A stretch of 64,000 bases of DNA from Saccharum officinarum (GCA_020631735.1 CM036209.1:166469-230468), one strand, 5' to 3'; shown: positions 1-9,745, numbered from the stretch's first letter. Program-made: numbers and translations. The notes: a model not told the origin generated them from the letters alone.

Positions 1-340
1 GAAGTGGTATTGGGTACTTGGCAAATCAAGAGAAGAAAGCAAAAGCTCAACAACAACAAAGCAAGTCAAAGCCCAAGCCAAAGAGATGTGTTGAGTGTGG
101 TCAAGAAGGTCATTTGCTCATGAATGCAAAACTCCACCACCACAACCCTTGCCCAAGCATGCTAGACCTTTCGCTTTCAATGCTCATTATATGCTAAGAA
201 AAGATTCAAATGGAAAGATGAAAGTCATGTTTTTGGGTCCCCCAAACAAGAATAGGCCAAAGAAAATATGGGTTGCCAAGTCACTAGTGGATAAAGTCAA
301 GGGCCCCTCTCAAGTTTGGGTCCCTAAACAAAAAGCTTGA
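1..340 (+). pseudogene. gag C-terminus of SIRE-A (nucleocapsid), frameshifted
   Basis: Nucleocapsid end of a Sirevirus Gag, which packages element RNA in cytoplasmic particles. A Lys/Gln-rich stretch leads into a CCHC zinc knuckle starting CVECGQEGH at 87-113. The knuckle's second half (HEC) is only readable one frame away, so a single base is missing at about 111-116, inside the zinc-binding motif. The second frame then runs to a TGA at 338-340 and ends VWVPKQKA, closely matching the gag end of SIRE-B (VWVPKRN). The gag start is outside the window. Confidence 0.85.
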
Positions 341-354
341 TCTCTTGTGTGTAG

Positions 355-3300
355 GTGAACTACAAGACCGGTGGATCTCATTGGGTTATTGATAGTGGTT
401 GCACTCAACATATGACCGGTGATCCTCGTATGTTCACCACCATTGAAGAGAATGAAATATGTCAAGAGAAGATCACATTTGGGGATAATTCAAAGAGCAA
501 AGTCAAGGGTATAGGCAAGATTGCAATATCACATGATCACTCACTCTCAAATGTGCTCTATGTTGCTTCATTGAGTTTCAACTTGTTATCCGTTGGGCAA
601 CTTTGTGACCTTGGCTTCCAATGCTTGTTCACACCAAATGAAGTGGAAGTTTCAAAGATAGATGACAAGCAAGTGATATTCAAAGGCTTTAGATACAACA
701 ATCTTTATCTTGTTGACTTCACCTCCGAAGATGCAAATTTGATGACATGTTTGTTCACCAAGACCTCACTTGGTTGGCTTTGGCATAGGAGGCTTGCTCA
801 TGTTGGAATGAACACTCTCAACAAGCTATTGAAGAAAGAACTAGTGAGAGGATTGAAGGATGTGAAGTTTGAAAAGGACAAACCTTGTAGTGCATGTCAA
901 GCGGGCAAACAAGTTGCAAACATTTAAGAGTGCTAGAACTTCTACACATGGATTTGTTTGGGCCTACAACATACAAGAGCTTGGGTGGTAATCTCTATTG
1001 TCTTGTGATAGTGGATGACTACTCAAGGTATACATGGACTTTCTTCCTTCATGACAAATCCGAAGTGGCAAATTGCTTCAAGAAGTTTGCAAAGAGAGCT
1101 CAAAATGAATTTGAAGTCAAGATAAAGAAGATTAGAAGTGACAATGGGAAAGAGTTTGACAACACCAACATTGAAGCTTATTGTGATGAAATTGGAATCA
1201 AGCATGAGGTCTCTTCAACCTACACTCCTCAACAAAATGGTGTAGTTGAGAGAAAGAACCGAACATTGATCACCCTTGCAAGAACAATGCTAGATGAGTA
1301 CAACACTCCGGAGAAGTTGTGGGCCGAGGCAATCAACACCGCATGCTATGCTTCAAATCGCCTCTTCCTACAAAAGTTTCTTGGCAAGACCCCCTATGAG
1401 TTGCTTAATGGGAAGAAGCCCGACGTCTCTTTCTTCCGGGTGTTTGGTTGCAAATGTTACATCTACAAGAAGCGTCAACACCTAGGGAAGTTTCAAAGAC
1501 GTTGTGATATTGGTTTTCTTGTTGGTTACTCATCAAAGTCCAAAGCATATAGAGTATTTAACCATGCCACCGGTTTGGTTGAAGAAACATATGATGTGGA
1601 ATTTGATGAATCTAACGGCTCCCAAGGAGCAATTGAGAATTGTGATGATGTAGGTGATGAACCCTTGAGGGAGGCCATGAAGAACATGCCGGTGGGAGAC
1701 ATCAAGCCAAAAGATGATGATGACGATGTACAAATTTTTGATCCACCATCTTCATCACGTGTGCCTCAAGATGATGACAAGAATGAGAGAGTTGAAAATG
1801 AAGACACTTATGTCTCTCATGAACAAGCCGAGGCACAAACTCAAGATGTTGATGCTTCCCATCCACCTCCTCAAGTGGTTGATAGAAGAAACTCACCACT
1901 ACTTCAAGCACATCCACAAGATCTCATCATAGGGAGTCCTACAAAGGGAGTAATGACTCGATCCCAAAAGCTAACTTCTTTTGTTGAACATCACTCTTTT
2001 GTCTCTTGCGTTGAACCTAAAAATGTAGAAGAAGCTCTTCAAGATCCGGATTGGGTGATTGCAATGCATGAAGAATTGAACAACTTCACCCGCAATCAAG
2101 TATGGACACTTGAAGAGCATCCCAAAGGTGCAAGAGTCATTGGAACCAAGTGGGTGTTCCGAAACAAGCAAGATGACCAAGGCATAGTGGTGAGGAACAA
2201 GGCAAGACTAGTTGCAAAGGGGTTCTCTCAAGTTGAAGGTCTTGATTTTGGAGAGACCTTTGCACCCGTTGCAAGACTTGAAGCCATTCGTATCCTCCTT
2301 GCATATGCATCACATCATGATATGAAACTATATCAAATGGATGTGAAAAGTGCATTCTTAAATGGCTTTATAAATGAACTAGTCTATGTTAATCAACCTC
2401 CCGGGTTTGAAGACCCTAGATATCCTAATCATGTTTATAGGTTGTCCAAGGCGTTATATGGGCTCAAGCAAGCCCCTAGAGCGTGGTATGAACGCCTCCG
2501 GGACTTCCTCATTGAGAAGGGCTTCACCATTGGGAAGGTCGACACCACACTATTCACCAAGAAGTTTAATGGGGAGATCTTCATTTGTCAAGTATATGTT
2601 GATGATATCATCTTCGGATCAACAAATGAAGATTATTGCAAGGAATTTGGTGAATTGATGTCGAAGGAATTCGAGATGTCAATGATTGGTGAGCTCACAT
2701 TCTTCCTTGGTTTTCAAGTAAAGCAAATGAGAGAAGGGATTTTCATCTCTCAAGAAAAGTATACCAAGGATCTTCTCAAAAGATTCAAGATGGAAGAATG
2801 CAAACCAATCAAGACCCCAATGCCATCAAATGGACATCTCGACCTAGATGAGGGAGGTAAACCGGTTGATCAAACTCTCTACCGTTCTATGATTGGTAGC
2901 TTGTTATACCTTACCGCATCTAGGCCCGATATCATGTTTAGTGTGTGCATGTGTGCTCGCTTTCAAGCGTGCCCTAAAGAACCTCACCTAAGTGCCGTAA
3001 AAAGAATCCTAAGATATCTTAAGCTCACCCCAAGCATTGGTCTTTGGTATCCCAAAGGAGCTAGATTCCAACTAGTTGGCTATTCCGATTCGGACTATGC
3101 CGGTTGCAAAATTGATAGAAAAAGCACATCCGGAGGGTGCCATTTGCTTGGAAGATCTTTAGTATCTTGGTCATCTAAAAAGCAAAATAGTGTGGCTTTG
3201 TCCACCGCCGAGGCGGAATACATTGCCGCGGGGGCTTGTTGTGCACAAATATTATATATGAAACAAACCCTCCTAGACTATGGAATTGTTCTTGAAAAGG

Positions 3301-3584
3301 TGCCACTTTTATGTGATAATGAAAGTGCCGTTAAAATTGCTAACAATCCGGTTCAACACTCTCGCACCAAGCACATTGATATCCGCCATCACTTTCTAAG
3401 AGATCACGTTGCTAAAAATGACATATCACTAGAAGGTGTAAGAAGTGAAAATCAATTAGCGGATATCTTCACTAAACCTTTGGATGAGGCAACCTTTTGT
3501 AGGTTAAGAAGTGAACTCAATGTGCTTGATTCTAGTAACTTTAAAAAAATGAGCGTGTGTTGTCCCTTGCATTGCATTGTATAA
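355..3584 (+). pseudogene. pol: pol of SIRE-A: protease, integrase, RT, RNase H; broken by a deletion
   Basis: Polyprotein that would cleave Gag-Pol, reverse-transcribe the RNA and integrate the cDNA. Visible in order: aspartic protease [17 protein letters not shown]-pre-integrase LWHRRLAHVGMNTLNKLL and the CSAC zinc motif; integrase core with [14 protein letters not shown] and GVVERKN; RT with [11 protein letters not shown] and YVDDIIFG; RNase H with [16 protein letters not shown] and LLCDNES; and the KHIDIRHHF and [10 protein letters not shown] end. Pol uses a different frame from gag and has no ATG near its start. Around 910-927 the frame breaks. Comparison with SIRE-B shows about 28 bases net missing between the [10 protein letters not shown] motif and ELLHMD, so protease is separated from integrase. 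Downstream of 930 the frame is open to the stop at 3584. Confidence 0.92.
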
Positions 3585-4048
3585 TATGTCATGTTTATTT
3601 TTATCGCAATGTCTCTAGGGCTTGGCTAACACGATTACGATAACCCTTCTTTGGAGGAGTGAAAAAGCCTAACCGTGGATCAAACTTGACAAGCTTTCTA
3701 GTTTTACCTTCTTGTATTGCATTGCATATGCATGGTTGTTGTTCTTGTCGTTTCTTTTCGGTTAAGCTTTGAGCAACCTCTGTGTTCGTCCATGGATAGA
3801 GAGAGCATTTTGACGCTCCTAAAGGTTCAAAAACTCTATTGCGTGGCCATACGTTGCTCCTTGGGTGTTTATTGCCTATTTTCTTAAAAATAATACTAGC
3901 CTAAGGCAATCTATTTTGAAAAATTTGAGGGTTTGAGTGAGGTCTCTCATATCGTGTTCCAATTGGTGTTTATTTGTGTCTCTTTGAATTGGAACCTGAT
4001 TGGGAGAAGTCGCGTCGTAGTTCGGAACAAAGAAGGGCGAAGAACAGT

Positions 4049-4396
4049 CACCGGACGCTGCACCGGACGCTGCACCGGACGCAGTGATGCTTCACCACCG
4101 CGTCCTGTCCCGGCGTCCAGCAGCGTGTCTGGTCATCCAGAAGACCAACTCCAAATCTAGTGATCGAACGCTGCACCAGACGCGCCTCTGTTGACCACCG
4201 CGTCCGGTCCCGGTTACCACCACAGCGTCCGGTCATTCGTGATATATTCCCGAACTCCCAACGACCGGACTCTGACCGCGTCCGGTCAGTCCGCACCGGA
4301 CGCGTCAGGTCACTCCAGGAGCTTACTGTAGTGTGACCGGACGCTGCACCACCGCGTCCGGTCATATCGACCACCGCGTCCGGTCATCACGCGTCG
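4049..4396 (+). repeat. Cluster of CCGGACG / CGTCCGG half-palindromes
   Basis: Repeated copies of CACCGGACGCTG and CGCGTCCGGTCA in both orientations, many preceded by CAC or followed by CAC. The same vocabulary fills the LTR cluster at 8582-8976 and both SIRE-B LTRs. This copy lies outside an LTR, upstream of the env-position ORF. Confidence 0.85.
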
Positions 4397-4981
4397 AGCG
4401 GATCTAACCCTTCATAAAACGGTTCGTTTTCGGCCGTACCTTCTCATCCGCCCGAGCTCTTCGCGCCGCCGCCGCCCTTGCTCCTTCGCTGCGCCTTCGC
4501 CGCACCGCCTGCCGCCGATGAGCCGCCGCCACCTGCGCTGTCTTCCTCGCCCAACCTCGCTCGCGCGCGCGCCAGCCGCCCGCACGCGCCCGCCCGTGCC
4601 ATCTTCGCTCGCAGTCGCGCCGCCACCACCCTCGCGCCGCGCCGCCGCAGCCAACGCTCCACCACCGCCGGTGAGACGGGTTCCTGCAAGCCAGCTTCTC
4701 CTCTGACCGAAGAACGACTCATCCTCGCCTCCGATCGATTTTCGTCGATTTGCCCTAACCCTAGGGTTCGTCGGACGATCGTTCGTCGACGAGATTCGTC
4801 GCGCGTCGTCTTCTTCGCGAGGTTGTTTCGCGTCACCTTGACCTCCTTGCTAGGGTTTGCCGTAACTGTTTCTTTTCAATCCTAATTATACCTTGTTTCG
4901 GCAAATCAGAGCTCGTTCGGCGATTTCGGGAATCTCGCAATCTAGGTCACCTCACCCTGTCAGTCATCTCGACGATCCGAG

Positions 4982-5092
4982 GTAGCTTCACGTTTCGATT
5001 CATATCGTATCTCATATGCTTGCTATCTCTAGGATTCGTACCTTTTAGTTATATATGTGTTTATAGTAGATCTCTCTATTCCGTCTTTGCAG
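4982..5092 (+). other. Candidate 111-bp intron in the env-ORF leader
   Basis: A donor G|GTAGCT at 4982 and an acceptor preceded by a pyrimidine run (CCGTCTTTGCAG, ending 5092) bound an AT-rich stretch flanked by GC-richer sequence. This is inference from splice consensus only; no transcript is available. Confidence 0.3.
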
Positions 5093-5221
5093 CGAGTCTG
5101 TTGTGTGTCAGGGTGAGATCAGTTTGCTAAATCCGAGGCCAAGCCTGCGGATACGGATTGAGGCCAAGCCTCTTGAGTGACAGTTCATCATCTTTCAGAG
5201 GTTTTCAGTCAGTTTGTCAGC

Positions 5222-7687
5222 ATGGTGCGTTGCAAGAACGCCGGTGCTCCTCCTGGTGACGGGGACGACAGTCCTCCTCGTCGGTCTGAGATTGCACGTG
5301 GGAAGCGTGTCAAGGTCTTGGCCAGAAAGAAGAAGAAGACACTCACAGAGGCAGAGATTGCTCAGGCCGTGGCAGATGCAGCAGAGCAGGCAGAGAGAGG
5401 TGGCAGGAGCAGTGGCATACGCATAGGCGAGCGTCGCTTTCATCTTGAAGGTCGACAGCTCGGCACAGAGGCCACTGAGGGCACTGAGGATACTAGAGCT
5501 GCAGAGGATATGTCAGTTGATCCACCCACAGAGACCACAGAGGCTCCAGAGGCTACAGCAGATACAGAGGAGCAGCCAGCTCAGTCTCCAGTACGTCGCC
5601 GCTCCACACGCGCCCGTACTCAGGTGTCTCCTAGGCCAGAGGGCCAGCGACGTGGAGCACGTCCTCCTCCCAGAGCTAGAGGTTCACCCCCGGTCGAGCA
5701 CTTTGACTTGAGGGGTGCTACAGCACGTCAGGTGCAGGGGTTGAGGTTCGTGGAGGTCAGTCGGTGGTTTCCACCTGTGAGGGATCCCAGAGCTTCAGAA
5801 GGATTCTATACCCCACTTCAGGAGGATTTCTACAGAGCTCTAGTTGACAGCGGTATTGCTTTCCGACCACAGAGGGTCTGTCGACTTGAGTCACTAGTTG
5901 AGGTTGTGGGAGAGCAGCTACGTCCGCATCTGTCCTTTCTGCCAGGCTTGTCAGATCTTCTTGGACGGACAGGTGCATACTGCGGCACATGGGTCAGAGA
6001 GTTTTATGCTTCACTATGGATTGATCCTGCCCATGATTTCATTCACTTTGCATTCCGAGGCCACGATCACCGCCTATACAGCACCAGAGTGCGGGAGATT
6101 CTCAGACTCCCAGCTTTTGACACAAAGATACATCAGCTATGTTATGGTCAGACTCCTCCACCGAGACGCCCTCACGGCGGGACAGTGCCACCTACAGACT
6201 TGGTTCGACCCTGCTTCCGTGAGCCTTTTGGCGAAGGGTCTCGACGCACGCCCGCCAGTTTGACACCACTGGCCAGAGTTTTGGATGCTATAGTCAGACG
6301 CACTCTACTTCCCAGACTTGGCTACAGAGAGGGACTGACTCGGATGCAGCTATGGGTTGTTCACCACCTCCTCTCACAGACACAGTTTGATATATGGGAT
6401 CTCATACTTAGTGAGATGGAGGACACCATAGCTGAGGGCTTCAAGGGTAATCGTCAGCTTCCCTATGCACACTGGATCTGCTTCATTATCAGATCACCTA
6501 TTCAGCTGCCAGCAGAGATCAGAGCTGAGATATCAGATACTACTACTGCTTTCCCTGAGTATGATATCCGTCAGCTTTGGGCTTCAGTTACCAGAGATCA
6601 GGCCCCAGTGCCAGGACAGCGTGTGCGACCTGAGGTTCCTGAGACAGCAGCTGAGCAGGACGCCACAGTTGATGAGCTTGCAGAGGCAGAGCTTGCAGAT
6701 CTTGACGCTCAGCCTGCTGATCTTCCTGAGGATGGGACATCTGACAGCACTGATGAGGACTACCAGCCCATCCCCAGGTACCGGTCTCCTCGGTCCCACG
6801 ACCACGAGGCCGGTGGCTCTGGTTCAGCCTCCCGCACAGACCCAGCCATGGTGGCAATACTTGAGAGGTTGACCCAGGCACAGGAGGAGCAGCAACAGCA
6901 GATACAGCGACAGGCTCAGGACACAGCTGCAGCACTTGCACAGATTCAGGCTCGTCAGGACGAGTTTCAGCGTCAGCAGCTTGAGATCCAGAGGCAGCAG
7001 GTCGAAATGCAGCGACAGCAGTACGAGATTCAGCGACAGACTGCAGCTAGTCAGCAGCAGTACTTGGACCTCCTGCGCCACCTAGTCACTGTTGGGGTTC
7101 CTCCGCCTGCTTCCGTCCTGACTTCTGCTTTACCATCTACTGATCCATCGAGTCAAGGACAGCCGGGTTTCCAGTTCACATCTCCACAGCAGCAGGTTCC
7201 CCAGTCTTTCCAGTCCCCGAGCTTCACGCCTATTCACACGGGGTTTACACCATCAGACCAGCCTCGCCCTCACCTCCTGACAGGCACACCTTTCGGTGAT
7301 TTCAGTGCTACCTACAGCGAGTTGACTGGTCAGCCGACGCCCTCGCACACTACCTTTGCTACTTCGTCAGGGTTGTCAGCTTCAGAGGCAGCTATTCCTC
7401 CAGTGACAGGGACCGGGACTACAGAGACTCTTCCTTCGTCAGTTGCCTCGACAGATCCTCTAGCTATTGGCTCGCTACAGGCTCAGGTCACTCAGATGGA
7501 TCCTATTGTTGCTACTACGACAGTACCTGTTCCTGCCGTTCAGACCCAGACAGTTACACAACCACATGTTTCTTCAGAGGGTCAGCCAGATAGCTCAGAT
7601 TCCGAGGGAGATTCTCTACATTTTGTGTTTACTCCACGCACCTCGGCACCCGACACGACTCCGTCTGTCCTCCCGTCAGATCCTTAG
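5222..7687 (+). CDS. Env-position ORF of SIRE-A (821 aa), plant-transposon-protein-like domain plus coiled coil
   Basis: Start chosen at the ATG at 5222, which has A at -3 and G at +4; the frame is open further upstream to 5177 but without an ATG. Residues 1-50 are basic (KVLARKKKKT at 31-40, possible nuclear localisation). Residues 80-120 are Glu/Thr-rich. A folded-looking region at about 165-460 includes CGTWVREFYASLW (254-266), resembling the VREFYAN motif of the plant domain usually named putative plant transposon protein. Residues 541-620 are a Gln-rich coiled coil (repeats of QRQQ.E.QRQQ). Residues 625-821 are Ser/Thr/Pro-rich and likely disordered. I see no signal peptide or clear transmembrane helix, so a classical envelope role is not supported. 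It is the only intact long ORF in SIRE-A. The family assignment is from memory of the motif. Confidence 0.8.
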   Translation: MVRCKNAGAPPGDGDDSPPRRSEIARGKRVKVLARKKKKTLTEAEIAQAVADAAEQAERGGRSSGIRIGERRFHLEGRQLGTEATEGTEDTRAAEDMSVDPPTETTEAPEATADTEEQPAQSPVRRRSTRARTQVSPRPEGQRRGARPPPRARGSPPVEHFDLRGATARQVQGLRFVEVSRWFPPVRDPRASEGFYTPLQEDFYRALVDSGIAFRPQRVCRLESLVEVVGEQLRPHLSFLPGLSDLLGRTGAYCGTWVREFYASLWIDPAHDFIHFAFRGHDHRLYSTRVREILRLPAFDTKIHQLCYGQTPPPRRPHGGTVPPTDLVRPCFREPFGEGSRRTPASLTPLARVLDAIVRRTLLPRLGYREGLTRMQLWVVHHLLSQTQFDIWDLILSEMEDTIAEGFKGNRQLPYAHWICFIIRSPIQLPAEIRAEISDTTTAFPEYDIRQLWASVTRDQAPVPGQRVRPEVPETAAEQDATVDELAEAELADLDAQPADLPEDGTSDSTDEDYQPIPRYRSPRSHDHEAGGSGSASRTDPAMVAILERLTQAQEEQQQQIQRQAQDTAAALAQIQARQDEFQRQQLEIQRQQVEMQRQQYEIQRQTAASQQQYLDLLRHLVTVGVPPPASVLTSALPSTDPSSQGQPGFQFTSPQQQVPQSFQSPSFTPIHTGFTPSDQPRPHLLTGTPFGDFSATYSELTGQPTPSHTTFATSSGLSASEAAIPPVTGTGTTETLPSSVASTDPLAIGSLQAQVTQMDPIVATTTVPVPAVQTQTVTQPHVSSEGQPDSSDSEGDSLHFVFTPRTSAPDTTPSVLPSDP

Positions 7688-8139
7688 ATTAGCTCTTTTT
7701 TTGGCGCTTGATGCCAAAGGGGGAGAGAGAGTAGTTTCAGGGGGAGTTTTGAGAAAGGGTTTTCGTTCTTTCTTGTGTGCTACATTCATGCATCATGTTT
7801 ACTTTTCAGTCATTGCATTCGTGTGACATGTCGTCGTGTGATAAACCTTGAGCCTTAATGTTTTATCCAATCACAGTGTTAGCGCTTGTCACCTTTTTAA
7901 TTATAGCTCTAAGGTTGTGCTTCCGTGCCTTACTCCGATTACTTATGAGCTATATCTGTTTGTGTACTAACGCTTTTTGTCTTATCTTATGAGTACACTC
8001 TTTTGGCTTGGGACACATAAGCATTCCTAACCCTTCTTTGCTTATTGCTTTTTGCTTATGTGAACCATGCATGTTCGAAAACCTCAACTCCAATCTTTCA
8101 TATCTTAGTGTTGTCATCAATCACCAAAAAGGGGGAGAT
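7688..8139 (+). other. 3' spacer of SIRE-A with repeated polypurine tracts
   Basis: Non-coding. The polypurine tract that primes plus-strand DNA is AAAAAGGGGGAGAT at 8126-8139, directly abutting the LTR. A second tract, AAAGGGGGAGAGAGAG, lies at 7716-7731, with a shorter one at about 7739-7747. Multiple purine tracts before the 3' LTR are a known habit of Sireviruses. Confidence 0.8.
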
Positions 8140-8581
8140 TGAAAGCATCTAGGCCCCGAGGTTTGGTTTCGGCAATTGATGACAACGCTTTATTACCATG
8201 ACTAACGTGTGTTTTGCAGAAACTTTGGTAAGTTAGGTCATGGAGTTTTTAACTGCTTTGGGCACCATGGTATTCATGCCCCTTGATGGAAATCGTTTCG
8301 GTTTTCAAAAGAGTGACGTCAAGATTAAGGACGGTTAGTTCCGGATGTCGAGGTGTTGAGAGACATTTGGAATAGTCGTTAGGATCTTCGTTTTTCTCTT
8401 TTGGCCGTACTATAAAGGGGGGCATGAGCGGGTAGCTTGACCTAGGCGAGTCCTATGTTTAGGTGTGGTGCACACTTGTTAAACTTGGCGCTAGGCAGCT
8501 CTAGATTAGCTCAAAGTTCAGTTGGAAGCAACTTGGTTCAAGTTGTGACGCGTTTCGGAGAGTTTCGGGTTGTTTTCCCTT

Positions 8582-8976
8582 GACCGGACGCGGTCCTCGG
8601 CATGACCGGACGCGTCCGGTCAGTACAGTTCCGCGGCTAGGGTTTCAGCTCTGAACACCAGACGCGGTCCTCGCGAGGACCGGACGCGGTGGTCAGAAGT
8701 CAACACGTGTCACTTGAGGGAAACACCCGATCGGACGCGACCTGGGTATGATCGGCGCGTCCGGTCATAGTCCAGTAAGGTCCAGAGACGACCGGACGCG
8801 TCCGGTCATCACCGATCGGACGCGGTCGCGCGTCCGGTGCGAGTACAGTTGCTCCCTGCACGATCGGACGCGTCCGGTCACCCCTGACCGGTGCGTCCGG
8901 TCACTCAGTGGTTTTTCGGTTTTCGACCGTTACGAGCGACCGGCGCGTCCGGTCAGTATGACCGGCGCGTCCGGTC
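8582..8976 (+). repeat. Palindrome array in SIRE-A U3
   Basis: Perfect 18-bp palindromes GACCGGACGCGTCCGGTC at 8604-8621 and 8790-8807, a one-mismatch copy at 8862-8879, and several shortened forms such as GACCGGCGCGTCCGGTC near 8938 and 8960. The array ends about 50 bp before the TATA box. Palindromic LTR motifs are described for Sireviruses; a binding-site role is inference. Confidence 0.9.
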
Positions 8977-9028
8977 AGCTCGAGTTTTGCTGAGTCAGCA
9001 GGTAACGGTTCGTTTTGTCTGTGGGGTG

Positions 9029-9036
9029 TATAAATA
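9029..9036 (+). promoter_or_regulatory. TATA box of the SIRE-A LTR
   Basis: TATAAATA in a C/A-rich context, just downstream of the palindrome array, the same relative position as in SIRE-B. A weaker TATAAAG at 8411 lies upstream of the array and is the less likely alternative. Confidence 0.65.
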
Positions 9037-9395
9037 CATCCCCACCACCTCTTTTAGAGGTCTCTTGCTCATTTGATCAGCTGATAAACACCTTTGGAGT
9101 GCAAGGGAGTGCAAGAGCACTAGTGAGGATAGAGATTTGAGAATCAAAGCTTGAGAGTTCCTCACTAGCGATTAGAGAGTAGCAAGTGTGCATCCACTTT
9201 CTCATTTGGGCTCGTAGTGGTCAAGTGAGAGTTCTAGCTTGTTACTCTTGGTGATCGCCATCACCTAGACGGCTTGGTGGTGATTGGGAGTTTGGTGATC
9301 ATCCAGCGGAGCTTGTGGATGACCCAACTCATCTTGTGAGCGGTTGTGGGTGATTCACCGTGACGGAGTGTCAAAGAATCAACCCGTAGAGAGCA

Positions 9396-9446
9396 CTTGA
9401 TCCTTGCGCGGATCAAGGGGGAGCGACACCCTTGCGCGGGTGCTCC
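9396..9446 (+). other. Tandem hairpins with identical TTGCGC loops
   Basis: First hairpin: an 8-bp perfect stem CTTGATCC/GGATCAAG (9396-9403 with 9410-9417) around TTGCGC. Second: CACCC/GGGTG (9427-9431 with 9438-9442) around the same TTGCGC, extended by GAGC/GCTC with a small bulge. The loops contain self-complementary GCGC. They lie in the transcribed R/U5 part of the LTR. Confidence 0.7.
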
Positions 9447-9745
9447 AACGAGGACTAGTGGGGAGTGGCGACTCTCCGATACCTCAGAAAAACATCACCG
9501 TGTTCCTTGCCCCGTTATATTCAAGCATTTACATTCTCGTATTTACTTTCATTGCTTGTTTACATTCCTAGACTTGCCATGCTAGACTAGGTTTGGAAAC
9601 TAGGGTGCAAAACTTTGTATCGGTAGACTCTCTAGGAACACAAGTAGACACTAGGGGTGAATTCCGGCTTGTAGGATTTATTTCTTGCATTTAATTTTTA
9701 GAAAAGCCCAATTCACCCCCCCTCTTGGGCATCTTGATCCTTTCA

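Larger units (their letters stand above)
3585..5221 (+). other. Spacer/leader between pol and the env-position ORF of SIRE-A
   Basis: No coding potential I trust. It holds a cluster of CACCGGACG/GCGTCCGGTC motifs (4049-4396), then a very GC-rich stretch (4440-4700) that reads as open in several frames only because of its composition. A plant telo-box-like CCCTAACCCTAGGG lies near 4752, followed by a T-rich region with a candidate intron. Overall it resembles a promoter plus 5' UTR, fitting a separate or spliced transcript for the ORF at 5222. Confidence 0.55.
1..9745 (+). mobile_element. SIRE-A: Ty1/copia Sirevirus, 3' portion
   Basis: Seen: in order, a CCHC gag end, protease, integrase, reverse transcriptase and RNase H, then a long ORF in the env position, a polypurine tract and an LTR beginning TGAAAG and ending CTTTCA. 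The copia order (integrase before RT) plus an extra ORF downstream of pol and an AAAAAGGGGGAGAT polypurine tract is the layout of the Sirevirus (SIRE/Maximus) lineage. The 5' LTR and most of gag lie left of the window, so the target duplication cannot be tested; the five bases after the LTR are CCGGC. Gag and pol are frame-broken, so this copy is unlikely to move by itself, but the env-position ORF is intact. Confidence 0.93.
8140..9745 (+). repeat. 3' LTR of SIRE-A (1606 bp)
   Basis: Bounded by the polypurine tract on the left and by the inverted ends TGAAAG...CTTTCA. It contains, in transcription order, a palindrome array, a TATA box, a pair of hairpins and a T/C-rich end. There is no partner LTR in the window, so its age cannot be judged. 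Confidence 0.88.

Noticed and set aside
4750..4768. Telomere-like CCCTAACCCTAGGG
   Set aside because: A single unit; plant telo-boxes are common in 5' UTRs, so no telomeric array.
4478..4885. Long overlapping frames in the SIRE-A leader
   Set aside because: Open on both strands because of GC-rich Ala/Pro/Arg composition; no domain and no plausible start.
5177..5221. Upstream extension of the env-position ORF
   Set aside because: The first codon is GTG, not used in plant nuclear genes; the ATG at 5222 has a good context.
8582..8976. CRISPR-like or satellite array
   Set aside because: Spacing is irregular, units occur in both orientations and the context is a plant LTR.
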